Shown: positions 18,322-26,941 of the stretch, piece by piece
How positions within the stretch are numbered: the first letter of the stretch is position 1
Layout of the letters: the number at the start of each line of letters is the position of its first letter
From: Streptomyces rimosus
GTDB taxonomy: Bacteria > Actinomycetota > Actinomycetes > Streptomycetales > Streptomycetaceae
Length of the DNA: 64,000 nt
Assembly (NCBI RefSeq): GCF_008704655.1
Contig: NZ_CP023688.1
Span: 2,046,001 to 2,110,000 of the forward strand
Reading direction: 5' to 3'
Notes under the pieces: model-generated
What the model was told of the DNA's origin: nothing
Seen by the model: the letters and a program-made list of their open reading frames with translations, nothing else
The model's database searches: none
Program-made: the position numbers and the translations under genes

Positions 18322-19637
18322 GCGGTGGCCTGTCCAGGAGGGGAATCGGTATCGGGGGCGGGGTCGGGGTCGGGGTCGGGGTCGGGTTCATGGTGACGGG
18401 TTACGGGGCCGGCCGCGGCCGTCGCCTCCGCCGCGGCCGGCTCCGGATACGGCAGGGTGACGGCGACCGCCGTCCCCTCGCCCGGTGCGGACTCCACGGC
18501 CAGCGTGCCGCGCAGCGCGCGGGCGCGGGCGCGCATCGCGGCGAGCCCGAAGCCGGTGCCCGTGGCGGGGCCGGAGCCCGGCCCCGGCACCTGGCCGGGT
18601 ACGAAGCCCGTACCGTCGTCCACCACGTCGAGGGCGACTTCGGTGTCCATGTAGGAGAGGGTCAGCTCGGCACGGGCGGCGCCCGCGTGCTGGACGGTGT
18701 TGGCCAGCGCGGACTGCGCGATGCGCAGCAGGGCGACTTCGTGCGGGGTGGGCAGTTCGACGGGGGCCCCGGAGACCTGGCAGTGCACGGCCAGGCCGGA
18801 GGAGCGGGCGGTGGTGGCGCACAGCCGCTCCAGTGCGGCGGGCAGCGACCCGGCCTCCAGGTCGGGCGGGCTCAGGGCCCGTACGAAACGGCGGGCCTCG
18901 GCCAGGTTGTCGACGGCGGCCTGCCGGGCCTGCTGGATGTGGCCGAGCGCGGCGGCGGTGTCCGGCCCGGACGGAACGGCCCGTTCCGCGGCGCGCAGCA
19001 GCAGCTGGATGCTGGACAGGCCCTGCGCGAGGGTGTCGTGGATCTCGCGGGCCAGCCGCTCTCGCTCGGCGAGCACCCCGGCGGCGTGCTCGGCGGCCGC
19101 CAGGTCACTGCGGGCCGCGGTCAGCTCCTCAATGAGGCGTCGGCGCTGTTCGCTCTCCCGGTACAGGGCCTGGTAGCCGAGGACGACGGCGACGGCGACC
19201 GCCGCGCCCAGTACGGGGCCGATGACCGTACCGACGGTGAGCGTGTGGGTGTGCCAGCCGAATCCAGCGATCGCGACGAGGGTGGTGACCAGGACCGCAG
19301 GGAGCGCCCAGCGCAGTGGCAGCAGGTGGAGCTGCACGAAGAAGAGCGGGAAGGCCAGCCAGACGCCGAGCGGTGTGAGGACGAGCAGGACGGCCCACAC
19401 CGCCATGACGGCGGCGAGCCAGAGGGCGGCGGCGGCCGTGGAGGTACGGACCGGGGGCAGTGTGGGGCCGACGGCGTACACGGCGAGCAGCAGGACGGCC
19501 GCGCCGACGACGGCCGGGGCGTTCGCGCTGTGGTCGGCCACGGCCCGTACGGCGGCGAGCGCCAGCAGTGCGGCCACCATCAGGTGCAGGCAGCTGCGCA
19601 GCACCCGCAGGGCTGGGGTCAGGGAGTGCGGAGTCAC
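18318..19637 (-). CDS. NarL-type sensor histidine kinase
   Basis: 439 residues. An N-terminal block of about five membrane helices (to ~residue 155) is followed by a coiled linker, a HisKA_3 dimerisation helix (LAREIHDTLAQGLSSIQ, His in REIHDT), and an HATPase domain with DDGTGF and GFGLAAM motifs. The C-terminal tail after the ATPase domain is low complexity: a run of Asp-Pro repeats from a GGGGTC hexanucleotide repeat (18358-18385). It forms an operon with the response regulator. The signal is unknown; the hydrophobic sensor suggests an envelope cue. It is divergent from an ABC exporter. Confidence 0.92.
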   Translation of the reverse strand: MTPHSLTPALRVLRSCLHLMVAALLALAAVRAVADHSANAPAVVGAAVLLLAVYAVGPTLPPVRTSTAAAALWLAAVMAVWAVLLVLTPLGVWLAFPLFFVQLHLLPLRWALPAVLVTTLVAIAGFGWHTHTLTVGTVIGPVLGAAVAVAVVLGYQALYRESEQRRRLIEELTAARSDLAAAEHAAGVLAERERLAREIHDTLAQGLSSIQLLLRAAERAVPSGPDTAAALGHIQQARQAAVDNLAEARRFVRALSPPDLEAGSLPAALERLCATTARSSGLAVHCQVSGAPVELPTPHEVALLRIAQSALANTVQHAGAARAELTLSYMDTEVALDVVDDGTGFVPGQVPGPGSGPATGTGFGLAAMRARARALRGTLAVESAPGEGTAVAVTLPYPEPAAAEATAAAGPVTRHHEPDPDPDPDPAPDTDSPPGQATA

Positions 19638-19677
19638 GGCCCCTCCAGGCTAGGCGCCGGAACCCGTACCGGCATCA

Positions 19678-19711
19678 ATCAAAAGGTGGAGCGCCGACCT
19701 CGCCTTTTGAT
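19678..19711. promoter_or_regulatory. Inverted repeat between two-component system and ABC exporter
   Basis: ATCAAAAGG (19678-19686) and CCTTTTGAT (19703-19711) are perfect 9-bp arms with a 16-bp spacer. They lie in the divergent gap between the kinase gene and the exporter permease, in an A/T-rich island that stands out from its surroundings. Candidate binding site for the adjacent response regulator. Confidence 0.5.
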
Positions 19712-19821
19712 GACGGGGAACCACTCCGCGGCGCGATGCCCGGCGCCCCCGGCAGCGGCGACGGTGGGGGCGAGCCGCCGGGCAGCGGGCCCGGCGCCGG
19801 ACGGAAGGATGGCCGGGCCCC

Positions 19822-20943
19822 GTGTTCGTCGCCTGGAGAGACCTGAGATTCGCCAAGGGCCGGTTCGCCCTGATGGGCACCGTCATCGTGCTGATCACGG
19901 TGCTGGTGGGGCTGCTGTCCGGCCTGACGGCGGGCCTGGGGCGGGAGAACACCTCGGCGATCACCTCGCTGCCCGCCGACCGTCTCGCCTTCGCCGCCCC
20001 GGCGGACGGCCGCGACGTGTCCTTCGCGGACTCCCGCGTCGAGCGGCGGACCTGGGAGGCGTGGGCGCGGGTGCCGGGCGTCACGTCGGCGGAGCCGCTG
20101 GGGATCGGCACGGTCAAGGCGGCGGCGGGCGACGGTGACGGGCAGCGGACCGCGGCCCTGTCCGCCTTCGGGGTACGCCCCGGCTCGCACCTGGCGCCCG
20201 GCGCCGGACGGGTCGCGGACGGTGCGGCCGTACTGTCCGCGAAGGCCGCGGACAAGCTGGGCGTACGGGCCGGGGACCGGCTCGCGCTGAACGGGCGCGC
20301 GCTGACGGTCGCGGCGGTGGCGGGCGAGGCGATGTTCAGCCATACGCCGGTGGTCTGGACGTCGCTGGACGACTGGGCGGGGGCGGCCGGGGGTTCCGGG
20401 CACGGCGGCGCTTCCCGGGCCTCCGGCGGCGGGGCCGCCTCGGCCACCGTGGTCGCCCTCTCCACCTCCTCGGACGCCGGCCTGGGCGACGCCGACCGGC
20501 GGCTGGGCACCCGTACGGTCACCACCGGCGACGCGCTGCGCGCCATCGGCTCGTACACCGCCGAGAACGGCTCGCTCCAGTTGATGCGCGGTTTCCTCTT
20601 CGCCATCTCGGCGCTGGTGATCGGCGCGTTCTTCACGGTCTGGACGATCCAGCGCAGCGGCGACGTGGCCGTGCTCAAGGCGCTCGGCGCCTCCACCCGG
20701 TATCTGTTGCGCGACGCGCTGGGGCAGGCGGTGGTGCTGCTGGTCGCCGGTACGGGCGTGGGCACCGCGGTCGCGGCGGGGGTCGGCGCGGCGGTCGGCG
20801 GCGCCGTACCGTTCGTGCTGGACCCGGCCACCGTGCTGGTCCCGGCCCTGATCATGATCGCGCTGGGGGCCGTCGGCGCCGCACTGTCGATCCGCCGCAT
20901 CACCGCCGTCGACCCGCTGACCGCGCTGGGCAGCGCCCGATGA
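19822..20943 (+). CDS. FtsX-type ABC transporter permease
   Basis: 373 residues. It has an N-terminal transmembrane helix (residues ~18-38), a large extracytoplasmic domain (MacB-PCD like, ~40-260), and three C-terminal helices within FtsX-domain sequence (QLMRGFLFAISALVIGAF, VAVLKALGAS). It partners with the ATP-binding protein at 21269, as in lipoprotein- or antibiotic-exporting MacB/LolCDE-like systems. The extracytoplasmic domain contains a Gly/Ser-rich insertion (~residues 190-210). The GTG at 19822 follows GGAAGGA. It is divergent from the two-component pair. Confidence 0.88.
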   Translation: MFVAWRDLRFAKGRFALMGTVIVLITVLVGLLSGLTAGLGRENTSAITSLPADRLAFAAPADGRDVSFADSRVERRTWEAWARVPGVTSAEPLGIGTVKAAAGDGDGQRTAALSAFGVRPGSHLAPGAGRVADGAAVLSAKAADKLGVRAGDRLALNGRALTVAAVAGEAMFSHTPVVWTSLDDWAGAAGGSGHGGASRASGGGAASATVVALSTSSDAGLGDADRRLGTRTVTTGDALRAIGSYTAENGSLQLMRGFLFAISALVIGAFFTVWTIQRSGDVAVLKALGASTRYLLRDALGQAVVLLVAGTGVGTAVAAGVGAAVGGAVPFVLDPATVLVPALIMIALGAVGAALSIRRITAVDPLTALGSAR

Positions 20944-21272
20944 GCCCGCCGCCTTTCCGGCCGGCACGCGCGGTGCTTTCCCGGGCGGAGTGCCCGGACA
21001 TTCCCCGGGCGGACCCGGCGAATTCCGGCACGGCCGATATCCGCGGGACCGCCTTCGGTAAGCCCGGCCGCAGTGAGACCATCTCCGCCTTTCGGCACAT
21101 CCCGCCGGTCTGTTCCGGCAGCAATTCCCCGACGGGCGGTACACCGCTCCGTATTGCGGATTCCGCTCCCGGAAACTCCCGTTCCGTTCCGCCCGGCGGG
21201 CCGGAACACCCCCCATCGAATGGCCGGACGGACCTCCGCCCGGCCCCGACGACCCAGCGACGGACACCATGA
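20940..21272 (+). CDS. Possible 110-residue ORF between permease and ATPase
   Basis: An ORF exactly filling the permease-ATPase gap. Its ATG overlaps the permease stop (ATGA, 20940-20943) and its TGA overlaps the ATPase ATG (ATGA, 21269-21272). The predicted protein is Pro/Arg/Ser-rich, without hydrophobic segments or recognisable motifs. Its third-position GC is visibly lower than in neighbouring genes. The overlaps at both ends are typical of coupled operon genes, but the composition looks non-coding; it may instead be untranslated spacer or promoter DNA. Confidence 0.25.
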   Translation: MSPPPFRPARAVLSRAECPDIPRADPANSGTADIRGTAFGKPGRSETISAFRHIPPVCSGSNSPTGGTPLRIADSAPGNSRSVPPGGPEHPPSNGRTDLRPAPTTQRRTP

Positions 21273-22000
21273 ACGCATCTGTCCCCCCGGCCGGAACCCG
21301 GCCGTCCGCCGGCCTCGCCCTGACCGGTGTCACCCTCACCTACCCGGACGGCGCCGCCCGCCTGACCGCCCTGGACGACGTGAGCCTGACGGTGCCGGCC
21401 GGGAGCGTGACCGCCGTGGTCGGCCCCTCGGGGTCCGGCAAGTCCAGCCTGCTCGCGGTGGCCGCGACCCTGATCGCCCCGGACCGCGGCCGGGTGGTGA
21501 TCGACGGTACGGACACGGCGGGGATGGGCCGGGCCGAGCTCACCGCGCTGCGCCGTACCCGGGTCGGCATGGTCTTCCAGCAGCCCAACCTGCTGCCGTC
21601 CCTCACCGCCGTGGAGCAGGTGCAGGTCATGGCGCACCTGGACGGCAAACCCGTGCGGGCGGCGCGGGAGCGGGCGCTGGAACTGCTCGACGCGGTGGGG
21701 CTGGCTGACCAGGCGGGGCGCCGCCCGCACCAGCTCTCCGGCGGGCAGCGGCAGCGGGTCAACATCGCCCGTGCGCTGATGAACGAGCCGGCCGTGCTGC
21801 TGGTGGACGAGCCGACCAGCGCCTTGGACCACGAGCGCGGCGCCGCGGTCCTGGACCTGATCACCACGCTGACCCACCGGCGCGGCACCGCGACGGTGCT
21901 GGTCACGCACGACCGCGCCCACCTGGAGGCGGTGGACGCGGTCGCGGACGTGCGGGACGGGCGGCTCAGCTCCCGGCGGAGTCCGCTCCCCCGCCGGTGA
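21269..22000 (+). CDS. ABC transporter ATP-binding protein (MacB/LolD-like)
   Basis: 243 residues. Walker A GPSGSGKSS, Q-loop QQPNLLPSLT, signature LSGGQRQRVNIARAL, Walker B VLLVDEPTSALD and the H-loop VTHDRAH are all intact, so it is an active ATPase. The subfamily pattern is that of exporters paired with FtsX-type permeases, matching the permease at 19822. The last 35 bp overlap the convergent gene at 21966. Start ATG at 21269. Confidence 0.93.
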   Translation: MNASVPPAGTRPSAGLALTGVTLTYPDGAARLTALDDVSLTVPAGSVTAVVGPSGSGKSSLLAVAATLIAPDRGRVVIDGTDTAGMGRAELTALRRTRVGMVFQQPNLLPSLTAVEQVQVMAHLDGKPVRAARERALELLDAVGLADQAGRRPHQLSGGQRQRVNIARALMNEPAVLLVDEPTSALDHERGAAVLDLITTLTHRRGTATVLVTHDRAHLEAVDAVADVRDGRLSSRRSPLPRR

Positions 22001-22511
22001 CGGGGCCCCGGGACGGGTTCTGCGCCACGTCCTGGGCGGGGTCGTCGGCCGCGTGCGAGAACAGTTTGAGTACGGGCACGCCGACCTTGTGGCGGGCGCG
22101 CGAGGCCCAGTCGCGGTGGAAGAACTCCTCGACGTAGTGCGGGGCGGTCAGCACGATCACCTCGTCGGCGCCGGTCTCGTCGACGACCGACCGCAGCAGG
22201 TCCAGGGGGTGGTCCTCGACCACCTGCCCGATGGCCTCCGTGCCCGCCGCCCGCAGGGCCGAGAGGGTGTGGGACAGGGCGCGCTCGGCGGGCGGCTCCG
22301 CCTGGGCGCCCTCCGGCTCGTCGCCTTCGCGCACGGCGTCCTCGAATTCGCCCAGCGCCACGTCGTCGATGGCCCTGAGCAGGCGGTCCTGCTTGCCGCG
22401 CGGCTGCATGAGGACGACGAAGGAGACCTGGTCGTCGCCGTGCAGCGTGGTGACGAACTCCACGTCGGCGGGCGTCAGCGACTTCTCGATCATCAATACA
22501 CTCGTGAACAC
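21966..22511 (-). CDS. Conserved actinobacterial protein, unknown function
   Basis: 181 residues, GTG start. The start MFTSVLMIEKSLTPADVEFV and the late segment GADEVIVLTAPHYVEEFFHRDW are strongly conserved in Streptomyces relatives I recall. These were once labelled indole-3-glycerol-phosphate synthase without support; no TIM-barrel or Trp-pathway motif is visible here. The alternating beta/alpha pattern and the DEVIVLTAP strand resemble a universal-stress-like nucleotide-binding fold, which is inference only. It overlaps the ABC ATPase 3' end by 35 bp. The acidic segment at residues ~55-72 is probably a loop. Confidence 0.75.
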   Translation of the reverse strand: MFTSVLMIEKSLTPADVEFVTTLHGDDQVSFVVLMQPRGKQDRLLRAIDDVALGEFEDAVREGDEPEGAQAEPPAERALSHTLSALRAAGTEAIGQVVEDHPLDLLRSVVDETGADEVIVLTAPHYVEEFFHRDWASRARHKVGVPVLKLFSHAADDPAQDVAQNPSRGPVTGGGADSAGS

Positions 22512-22649
22512 GGCGGGCGCCCTTCTTCTCTTCTCTCGCGGTCCGCGGAGCGAAACCGACAGAAACCATCCTGCCCCGTCGCCACACGGGGCCTTGGCCT
22601 TTAGTGTGCCCAGCGGAAGCTAAGCGGAACGAGCAATTCCGCTCTTTGT

Positions 22650-23570
22650 TCAGGACCGACGGTAACGGGTGAACAGGAAACCGGCCTCCTCCAGTACGGA
22701 CGCGAGTACGAACGTTTCCGGAACGGTCGTCACCGGCGCGTTCATGATGCGCGACGCGTCACCGGCGACCACCAGTGGTGCCAGGGAGAGGCACAACTCG
22801 TCGAGTGCCCCGCTTCCGGCGAACTGACCCAGCAGACGCGGCCCGCCCTCCGTCAGCAGCCGGGACAGCCCCCGCGCGGCGAGCGCGCCGACCACCCGCG
22901 ACGGATCGACCGCAGCGCCTTCACCTGCGAAAAGCACCTCGGCCCCGGCGTCGCGCGCGGCCCGTACCCGGGCCTCGTCGGCCCCGGAACCGGTCACGAT
23001 CACCGTCGGCACCAGCGGCTCGGTGAACAGCGGCTGGGAGAAGTCCAGGTCCAGGCTCGCCGTGACCACGGCGATGGCGGGGGCGGGGGCCTGCCCGGCC
23101 GCGGCGCGGCGCGCGGCGAACGCCTCGCGGGCGCGCGCGGGGCGGTACCCCTCCTTGCGCACCGTCTCGGCGCCGACGACCACCGCGTCCGCCAGCCCGC
23201 GCAGCACGCCGAAGATCCGCATGTCCGCGTCGCTGGAGAGCGGCTGCGAGCGGCCTTCGTGGTGGGCCGCGCCGTCCAGCGAGGAGACCATGTTCGCGCG
23301 CAGCCAGCCCGCGCCGTCGTCGGTGCGGGGATACGCGTAGAGGTCGGCCAGTTCGTCCAGGCTCCACCGGCGGTCGGTGAAATCGGCGGCGCCGGAATCC
23401 GCCGTACCGGAAACGGCGGCCCCGGAAACCTCCCCGGTCCCCAGTACGGTTCCGGTATTGCCTTCCGGTGATGTTCCCGGGGCGGACGCGGCAGAATTCT
23501 CGGTGCCGGCGGTGTCCGGGAAAACGGCGGACCGTACGTACGGGGAGGGAATGGGAAACAGGCGTCGCAT
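22650..23570 (-). CDS. RibD C-terminal domain (pyrimidine reductase family) protein
   Basis: 306 residues. From residue ~90 on it matches the RibD_C / dihydrofolate-reductase-like fold: RANMVSSLDGAA, DMRIFGVLRGLADAVVVGAETVR, VTASLDL and the GLSRLLTEGGPRLLGQF motif that binds NADPH and substrate. No deaminase domain is present, so it is not a bifunctional RibD. It could be a flavin or deazaflavin biosynthesis reductase or a general pyrimidine reductase-like enzyme. The first ~65 residues are a low-complexity Gly/Ala/Ser extension, so the true start could be internal. It is divergent from zapE. Confidence 0.8.
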   Translation of the reverse strand: MRRLFPIPSPYVRSAVFPDTAGTENSAASAPGTSPEGNTGTVLGTGEVSGAAVSGTADSGAADFTDRRWSLDELADLYAYPRTDDGAGWLRANMVSSLDGAAHHEGRSQPLSSDADMRIFGVLRGLADAVVVGAETVRKEGYRPARAREAFAARRAAAGQAPAPAIAVVTASLDLDFSQPLFTEPLVPTVIVTGSGADEARVRAARDAGAEVLFAGEGAAVDPSRVVGALAARGLSRLLTEGGPRLLGQFAGSGALDELCLSLAPLVVAGDASRIMNAPVTTVPETFVLASVLEEAGFLFTRYRRS

Positions 23571-23624
23571 AGGCGGCAGTGTGACATGCCTCGCTCACCC
23601 GGCCGAGTCCTCCCGCACAGCGGC

Positions 23625-23630
23625 TAGGCT
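23625..23630 (+). promoter_or_regulatory. -10 box for leaderless zapE transcript
   Basis: TAGGCT ends 8 nt before the zapE GTG (23639), so transcription should begin at or within a base or two of the start codon. No Shine-Dalgarno is present, consistent with a leaderless mRNA, which is common in Streptomyces. Confidence 0.55.
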
Positions 23631-23638
23631 GGACGGCT

Positions 23639-24763
23639 GTGTCGTCTTCGCAGCCCTCGCCCCCCCAGTCCTCCCCCATAGCCGGGCAGCCGGCCGAGGG
23701 GGCCGGAACCGCCCCTGTCGCGCTCACCGAGCGCGCGCCGCAGGTCCCGGCCGACCGCCTGGTGGCGGAGATGGTGCCGCCGCCGCGGTTCCAGAGCGCG
23801 CGCTTCGAGACCTACATCCCGGACCCGAACCAGCCCAGCCAGGCCGCGGCCGTACAGACCCTGAGCGACTTCGCCGCGGGCATCGGCGGCGCTACGGCCG
23901 CGTCCGGCGGCAAGCGGCGCTGGTTCGGCCGGAGCCCCAAGAAGGCCGCGGCCCCCTCGGGTCCGCGCGGCGTCTACCTGGACGGCGGCTACGGCGTCGG
24001 CAAGACGCACCTGCTGGCCTCCCTCTGGCACGCGACCCCGGCCGACCCCGCGCGCAAGGCGTTCGGCACCTTCGTGGAGCTGACGAACCTGGTCGGTGCG
24101 CTCGGTTTCCAGCAGACCGTGCAGACGCTCAGCGGCCACCGCCTGCTGTGCATCGACGAGTTCGAACTGGACGACCCCGGTGACACCGTCCTCGTCTCCA
24201 GCCTGCTGAGCAGGCTCGTCGAGGCGGGCGTGGCGCTCGCCGCCACCTCCAACACGCTGCCCGGCAAGCTCGGTGAGGGCCGCTTCGCCGCGGCGGACTT
24301 CCTGCGCGAGATCCAGGGCCTGAGCGCCCACTTCCGGCCGCTGCGCATCGACGGCGAGGACTACCGGCACCGCGGCCTGCCCGAGGCCCCGCCGCCGTTC
24401 GACGAGGCGACCGTCACCCGGGTCGCCCACCGGACGCCCGGCGCCTCGCTCGACGACTTCCCCGCCCTGCTGGAGCACCTGTCGAAGGTGCACCCGAGCC
24501 GGTACGGGGCGATGTGCGACGACATCACGGCCGTCTGCCTGACCGACGTACAGGCGGTGCCGGACCAGTCCACCGCGCTGCGGCTGGTCGTCCTCGCGGA
24601 CCGGCTCTACGACCGCGAGGTGCCGGTGGTGGCCGCGGGCAAGCCGTTCGACGCGCTGTTCAGTGACGACATGCTCAAGGGCGGCTACCGGAAGAAGTAC
24701 TTCCGCGCCATCTCCCGGCTCACGGCGCTGGCCCGGGACGCCAAGCCGCTGACGGAGGCGTAG
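23639..24763 (+). CDS. zapE: ZapE/AFG1-like ATPase
   Basis: 374 residues of the AFG1 family; Escherichia ZapE destabilises FtsZ polymers during division. Walker A is GGYGVGKTH (residues 116-124), Walker B is LLCIDEFELDD, and the sensor region is ATSNTLPG. The C-terminal part with DRLYDREVPV and FSRLT-like RAISRLT is also family-typical. Actinobacterial members carry the ~45-residue N-terminal extension seen here. The GTG start is supported by the leaderless promoter directly upstream. It is divergent from the RibD-like gene. Confidence 0.9.
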   Translation: MSSSQPSPPQSSPIAGQPAEGAGTAPVALTERAPQVPADRLVAEMVPPPRFQSARFETYIPDPNQPSQAAAVQTLSDFAAGIGGATAASGGKRRWFGRSPKKAAAPSGPRGVYLDGGYGVGKTHLLASLWHATPADPARKAFGTFVELTNLVGALGFQQTVQTLSGHRLLCIDEFELDDPGDTVLVSSLLSRLVEAGVALAATSNTLPGKLGEGRFAAADFLREIQGLSAHFRPLRIDGEDYRHRGLPEAPPPFDEATVTRVAHRTPGASLDDFPALLEHLSKVHPSRYGAMCDDITAVCLTDVQAVPDQSTALRLVVLADRLYDREVPVVAAGKPFDALFSDDMLKGGYRKKYFRAISRLTALARDAKPLTEA

Positions 24764-24893
24764 GGCGCGCCCTCAGGGCGGCACAGCGGCGGCGGGCCGG
24801 ATTCCGGTCCGCGCGCGGCCGGTTCCCGGCGGCCGACGTGCGTGGTACACACATGCGGGTCGACACCACCTGTCCGCCAGCAGGGAGTTGCCC

Positions 24894-26261
24894 ATGTCCG
24901 CGACACGTCGTCAGGTCCTCGCGAGAACCGGTGCAGTGGGCGTCTCGATCGCCTTCGCCGGCAGCGTCACGGAACTCTTCACCGGCACCGCCGCCGCGCA
25001 CGGCGCGGGCCGCCACGGCTACGGCCCCCTGGTCCCGGACCCGGCCGGGCTGCTCGATCTGCCCAAGGGCTTCCGGTACCGGGTGCTGTCCCGCGAGGGC
25101 GCCCCGCTGCCCTCGGGCGAGGGGCGGACACCGGGCAACCACGACGGCATGGCGGCCTTCCCCGGACGGCACGGCCGCGTGCACCTCGTACGCAACCACG
25201 AGAACCGGCGCAAGTCCCGGGTCCCCGTCCCCGCCGTCGACGGTCTGACCTACGACCCGGCGGGCGAAGGCGGCTGTACGGCGCTGGAGCTGGACCGGCA
25301 CCAGCGCGTGCTCTCCGAGCGCGTCGCCATCGCGGGCACCTCCACCAACTGCGCGGGCGGACCCACCCCTTGGCACACCTGGCTCACCTGCGAGGAGACC
25401 GAGCTGCGGGCGGGCCAGGACGGGTACACCAAGGACCACGGCTTCGTCTTCGAGGTCGATCCGTACGATCCGCGCCGCACCGGCGCCGTGCCGCTGACCG
25501 CCCTGGGCCGCTTCCAGCACGAGGCCGTCGCGATCGATCCCCGCAACGGCACGGTCTACGAGACCGAGGACGCTTTCGACAAGCCGTTCGGCCTCTTCTA
25601 CCGCTTCCGGCCCGCCCGGCCGCTCGGCGGGCGGGGCTCGCTGCGGGCCGGCGGACGGCTCCAGGCGCTGCGCGTACCGGACGTGAAGGACCTGTCCGCC
25701 GTCCAGGAAACGGGTACCCGCTTCGATCACGTGGAGTGGGTGGACGTCCCCGACCCGCTCGCCCGGCAGACACCCGTCCGCTTCCAGGACTTCGGGCCGC
25801 GCGGCATCACCCACGCGCAGAAGCTGGAGGGCTGCTACTGGGGCGGCTCCTGCGTCTACTTCGTGTCCAGCTTCGCGCGGAGCGCGGACGGTTCGGCCGC
25901 CGACCACTACGGGCAGGTGTGGCGCTACGACCCGGACGCGCGCCGCCTGACCCTCGTGGTCGTCTTCGGTCCGGACACCGACGTACAGCTGCCCGGCGAG
26001 TCCCCCGACAACATCTGCCTGGCCCCCGGCGGCGGCCTCATGGTGTGCGAGGACGGGGACGGGGCCCAGTACGTGTTCGGCCTCACCCGGCGCGGCACGG
26101 TGTACCCGGTGGCGCGCGGGCGGCAGAACATCGGCACCCCGGAGAAGCCCGAGTGGGGTGAGTTCGCGGGTGTCACGTTCTCCCCGGATCAGCGGACGAT
26201 GTACGTCAACTGCTATACGCCGGGGACGACGTTCGCGGTGACCGGGCCCTGGGAGGACTGA
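24894..26261 (+). CDS. phoX: PhoX family alkaline phosphatase (Tat-exported)
   Basis: 455 residues. The N-terminus ATRRQVLARTGA carries a twin-arginine signal followed by a hydrophobic stretch ending near AAAHG, so Tat export is expected. The body is the PhoX/DUF839 beta-propeller family: LVRNHENR, THCAGG-like TNCAGGPTPWHTWLTCEE, HEAVAIDPRNGTVYETED and the ESPDNICLAPGGG motif near the C-terminus. PhoX enzymes are Ca/Fe-dependent phosphomonoesterases induced by phosphate starvation. I did not find a convincing Pho box. The ATG at 24894 is preferred to the TTG two codons earlier. Confidence 0.87.
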   Translation: MSATRRQVLARTGAVGVSIAFAGSVTELFTGTAAAHGAGRHGYGPLVPDPAGLLDLPKGFRYRVLSREGAPLPSGEGRTPGNHDGMAAFPGRHGRVHLVRNHENRRKSRVPVPAVDGLTYDPAGEGGCTALELDRHQRVLSERVAIAGTSTNCAGGPTPWHTWLTCEETELRAGQDGYTKDHGFVFEVDPYDPRRTGAVPLTALGRFQHEAVAIDPRNGTVYETEDAFDKPFGLFYRFRPARPLGGRGSLRAGGRLQALRVPDVKDLSAVQETGTRFDHVEWVDVPDPLARQTPVRFQDFGPRGITHAQKLEGCYWGGSCVYFVSSFARSADGSAADHYGQVWRYDPDARRLTLVVVFGPDTDVQLPGESPDNICLAPGGGLMVCEDGDGAQYVFGLTRRGTVYPVARGRQNIGTPEKPEWGEFAGVTFSPDQRTMYVNCYTPGTTFAVTGPWED

Positions 26262-26270
26262 GGCGCGTCC

Positions 26271-26939
26271 TCAGTTGCGGCGCGAACCGAGGCGGCAGGC
26301 CACGGCGGTGGCCACGGCCGCGATGACGACCGTGCCGAGCAGCGGCAGCCAGGGCAGGGCGACCGTCCCGTGGGCGGAGCCGGTGACCAGGCCGGATACC
26401 GCGGCGTTGGCGGGCGAGGCGCTCCCGACCAGCAGCAGGAGCGCGGCCGACAGGCCGGACAGGACCGACCAGCCGGTGCTGCGCAGCACCGGCCAGTTGC
26501 ACAGGGCCCCGACGGCGGTGCCGAGCAGGACGGAGACGAGCGCGGCCAGCAGCCCGGCGCAGAACGCGGGCGCCACGGGGACGGCGGTGTGGTGGTCGGA
26601 GGCGTGCGGGTCGGACCCGAGCGCGACGTACACCGTGCCGACCAAGGCCAGGACCGTCGCGGACAGCGCCCCGGTCAGGACCCTGGCGAGGTGGGCCCGG
26701 CCGGGGCCGGTGGCCGCGGCGGCGCAGGCACGGGCGGCGGGCGGCTCGCCGGTGACGCAGAGCCGGCACAGCCAGGCGGCGAGGGGCAGCGGGCCGATCG
26801 CGGCGAACCCGTACGAGTCGAGGACCGGCCCGCCGGGCTGCACACCGACGGCGAGGAAGGCGGCGTACAGCAGGACCGGCGGCAGCCAGCGGTGCGACCT
26901 CAGGAGCAGGGCCGAGTGGTAGCGCAGGAGCGGAATCAC
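26271..26939 (-). CDS. ABC transporter membrane subunit, uncharacterised
   Basis: 222 residues, six predicted hydrophobic segments, start GTG at 26939 only 2 bp after the ATPase stop codon, so it is the coupled second gene of a two-gene ABC unit. No family motif is recognisable beyond the general shape of ABC-2-like permeases. The frame is open into the ATPase gene, which is an artefact. It is convergent with phoX across 9 bp. Substrate unknown; the lack of a binding protein suggests export. Confidence 0.78.
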   Translation of the reverse strand: MIPLLRYHSALLLRSHRWLPPVLLYAAFLAVGVQPGGPVLDSYGFAAIGPLPLAAWLCRLCVTGEPPAARACAAAATGPGRAHLARVLTGALSATVLALVGTVYVALGSDPHASDHHTAVPVAPAFCAGLLAALVSVLLGTAVGALCNWPVLRSTGWSVLSGLSAALLLLVGSASPANAAVSGLVTGSAHGTVALPWLPLLGTVVIAAVATAVACRLGSRRN

Positions 26940-26941
26940 GG

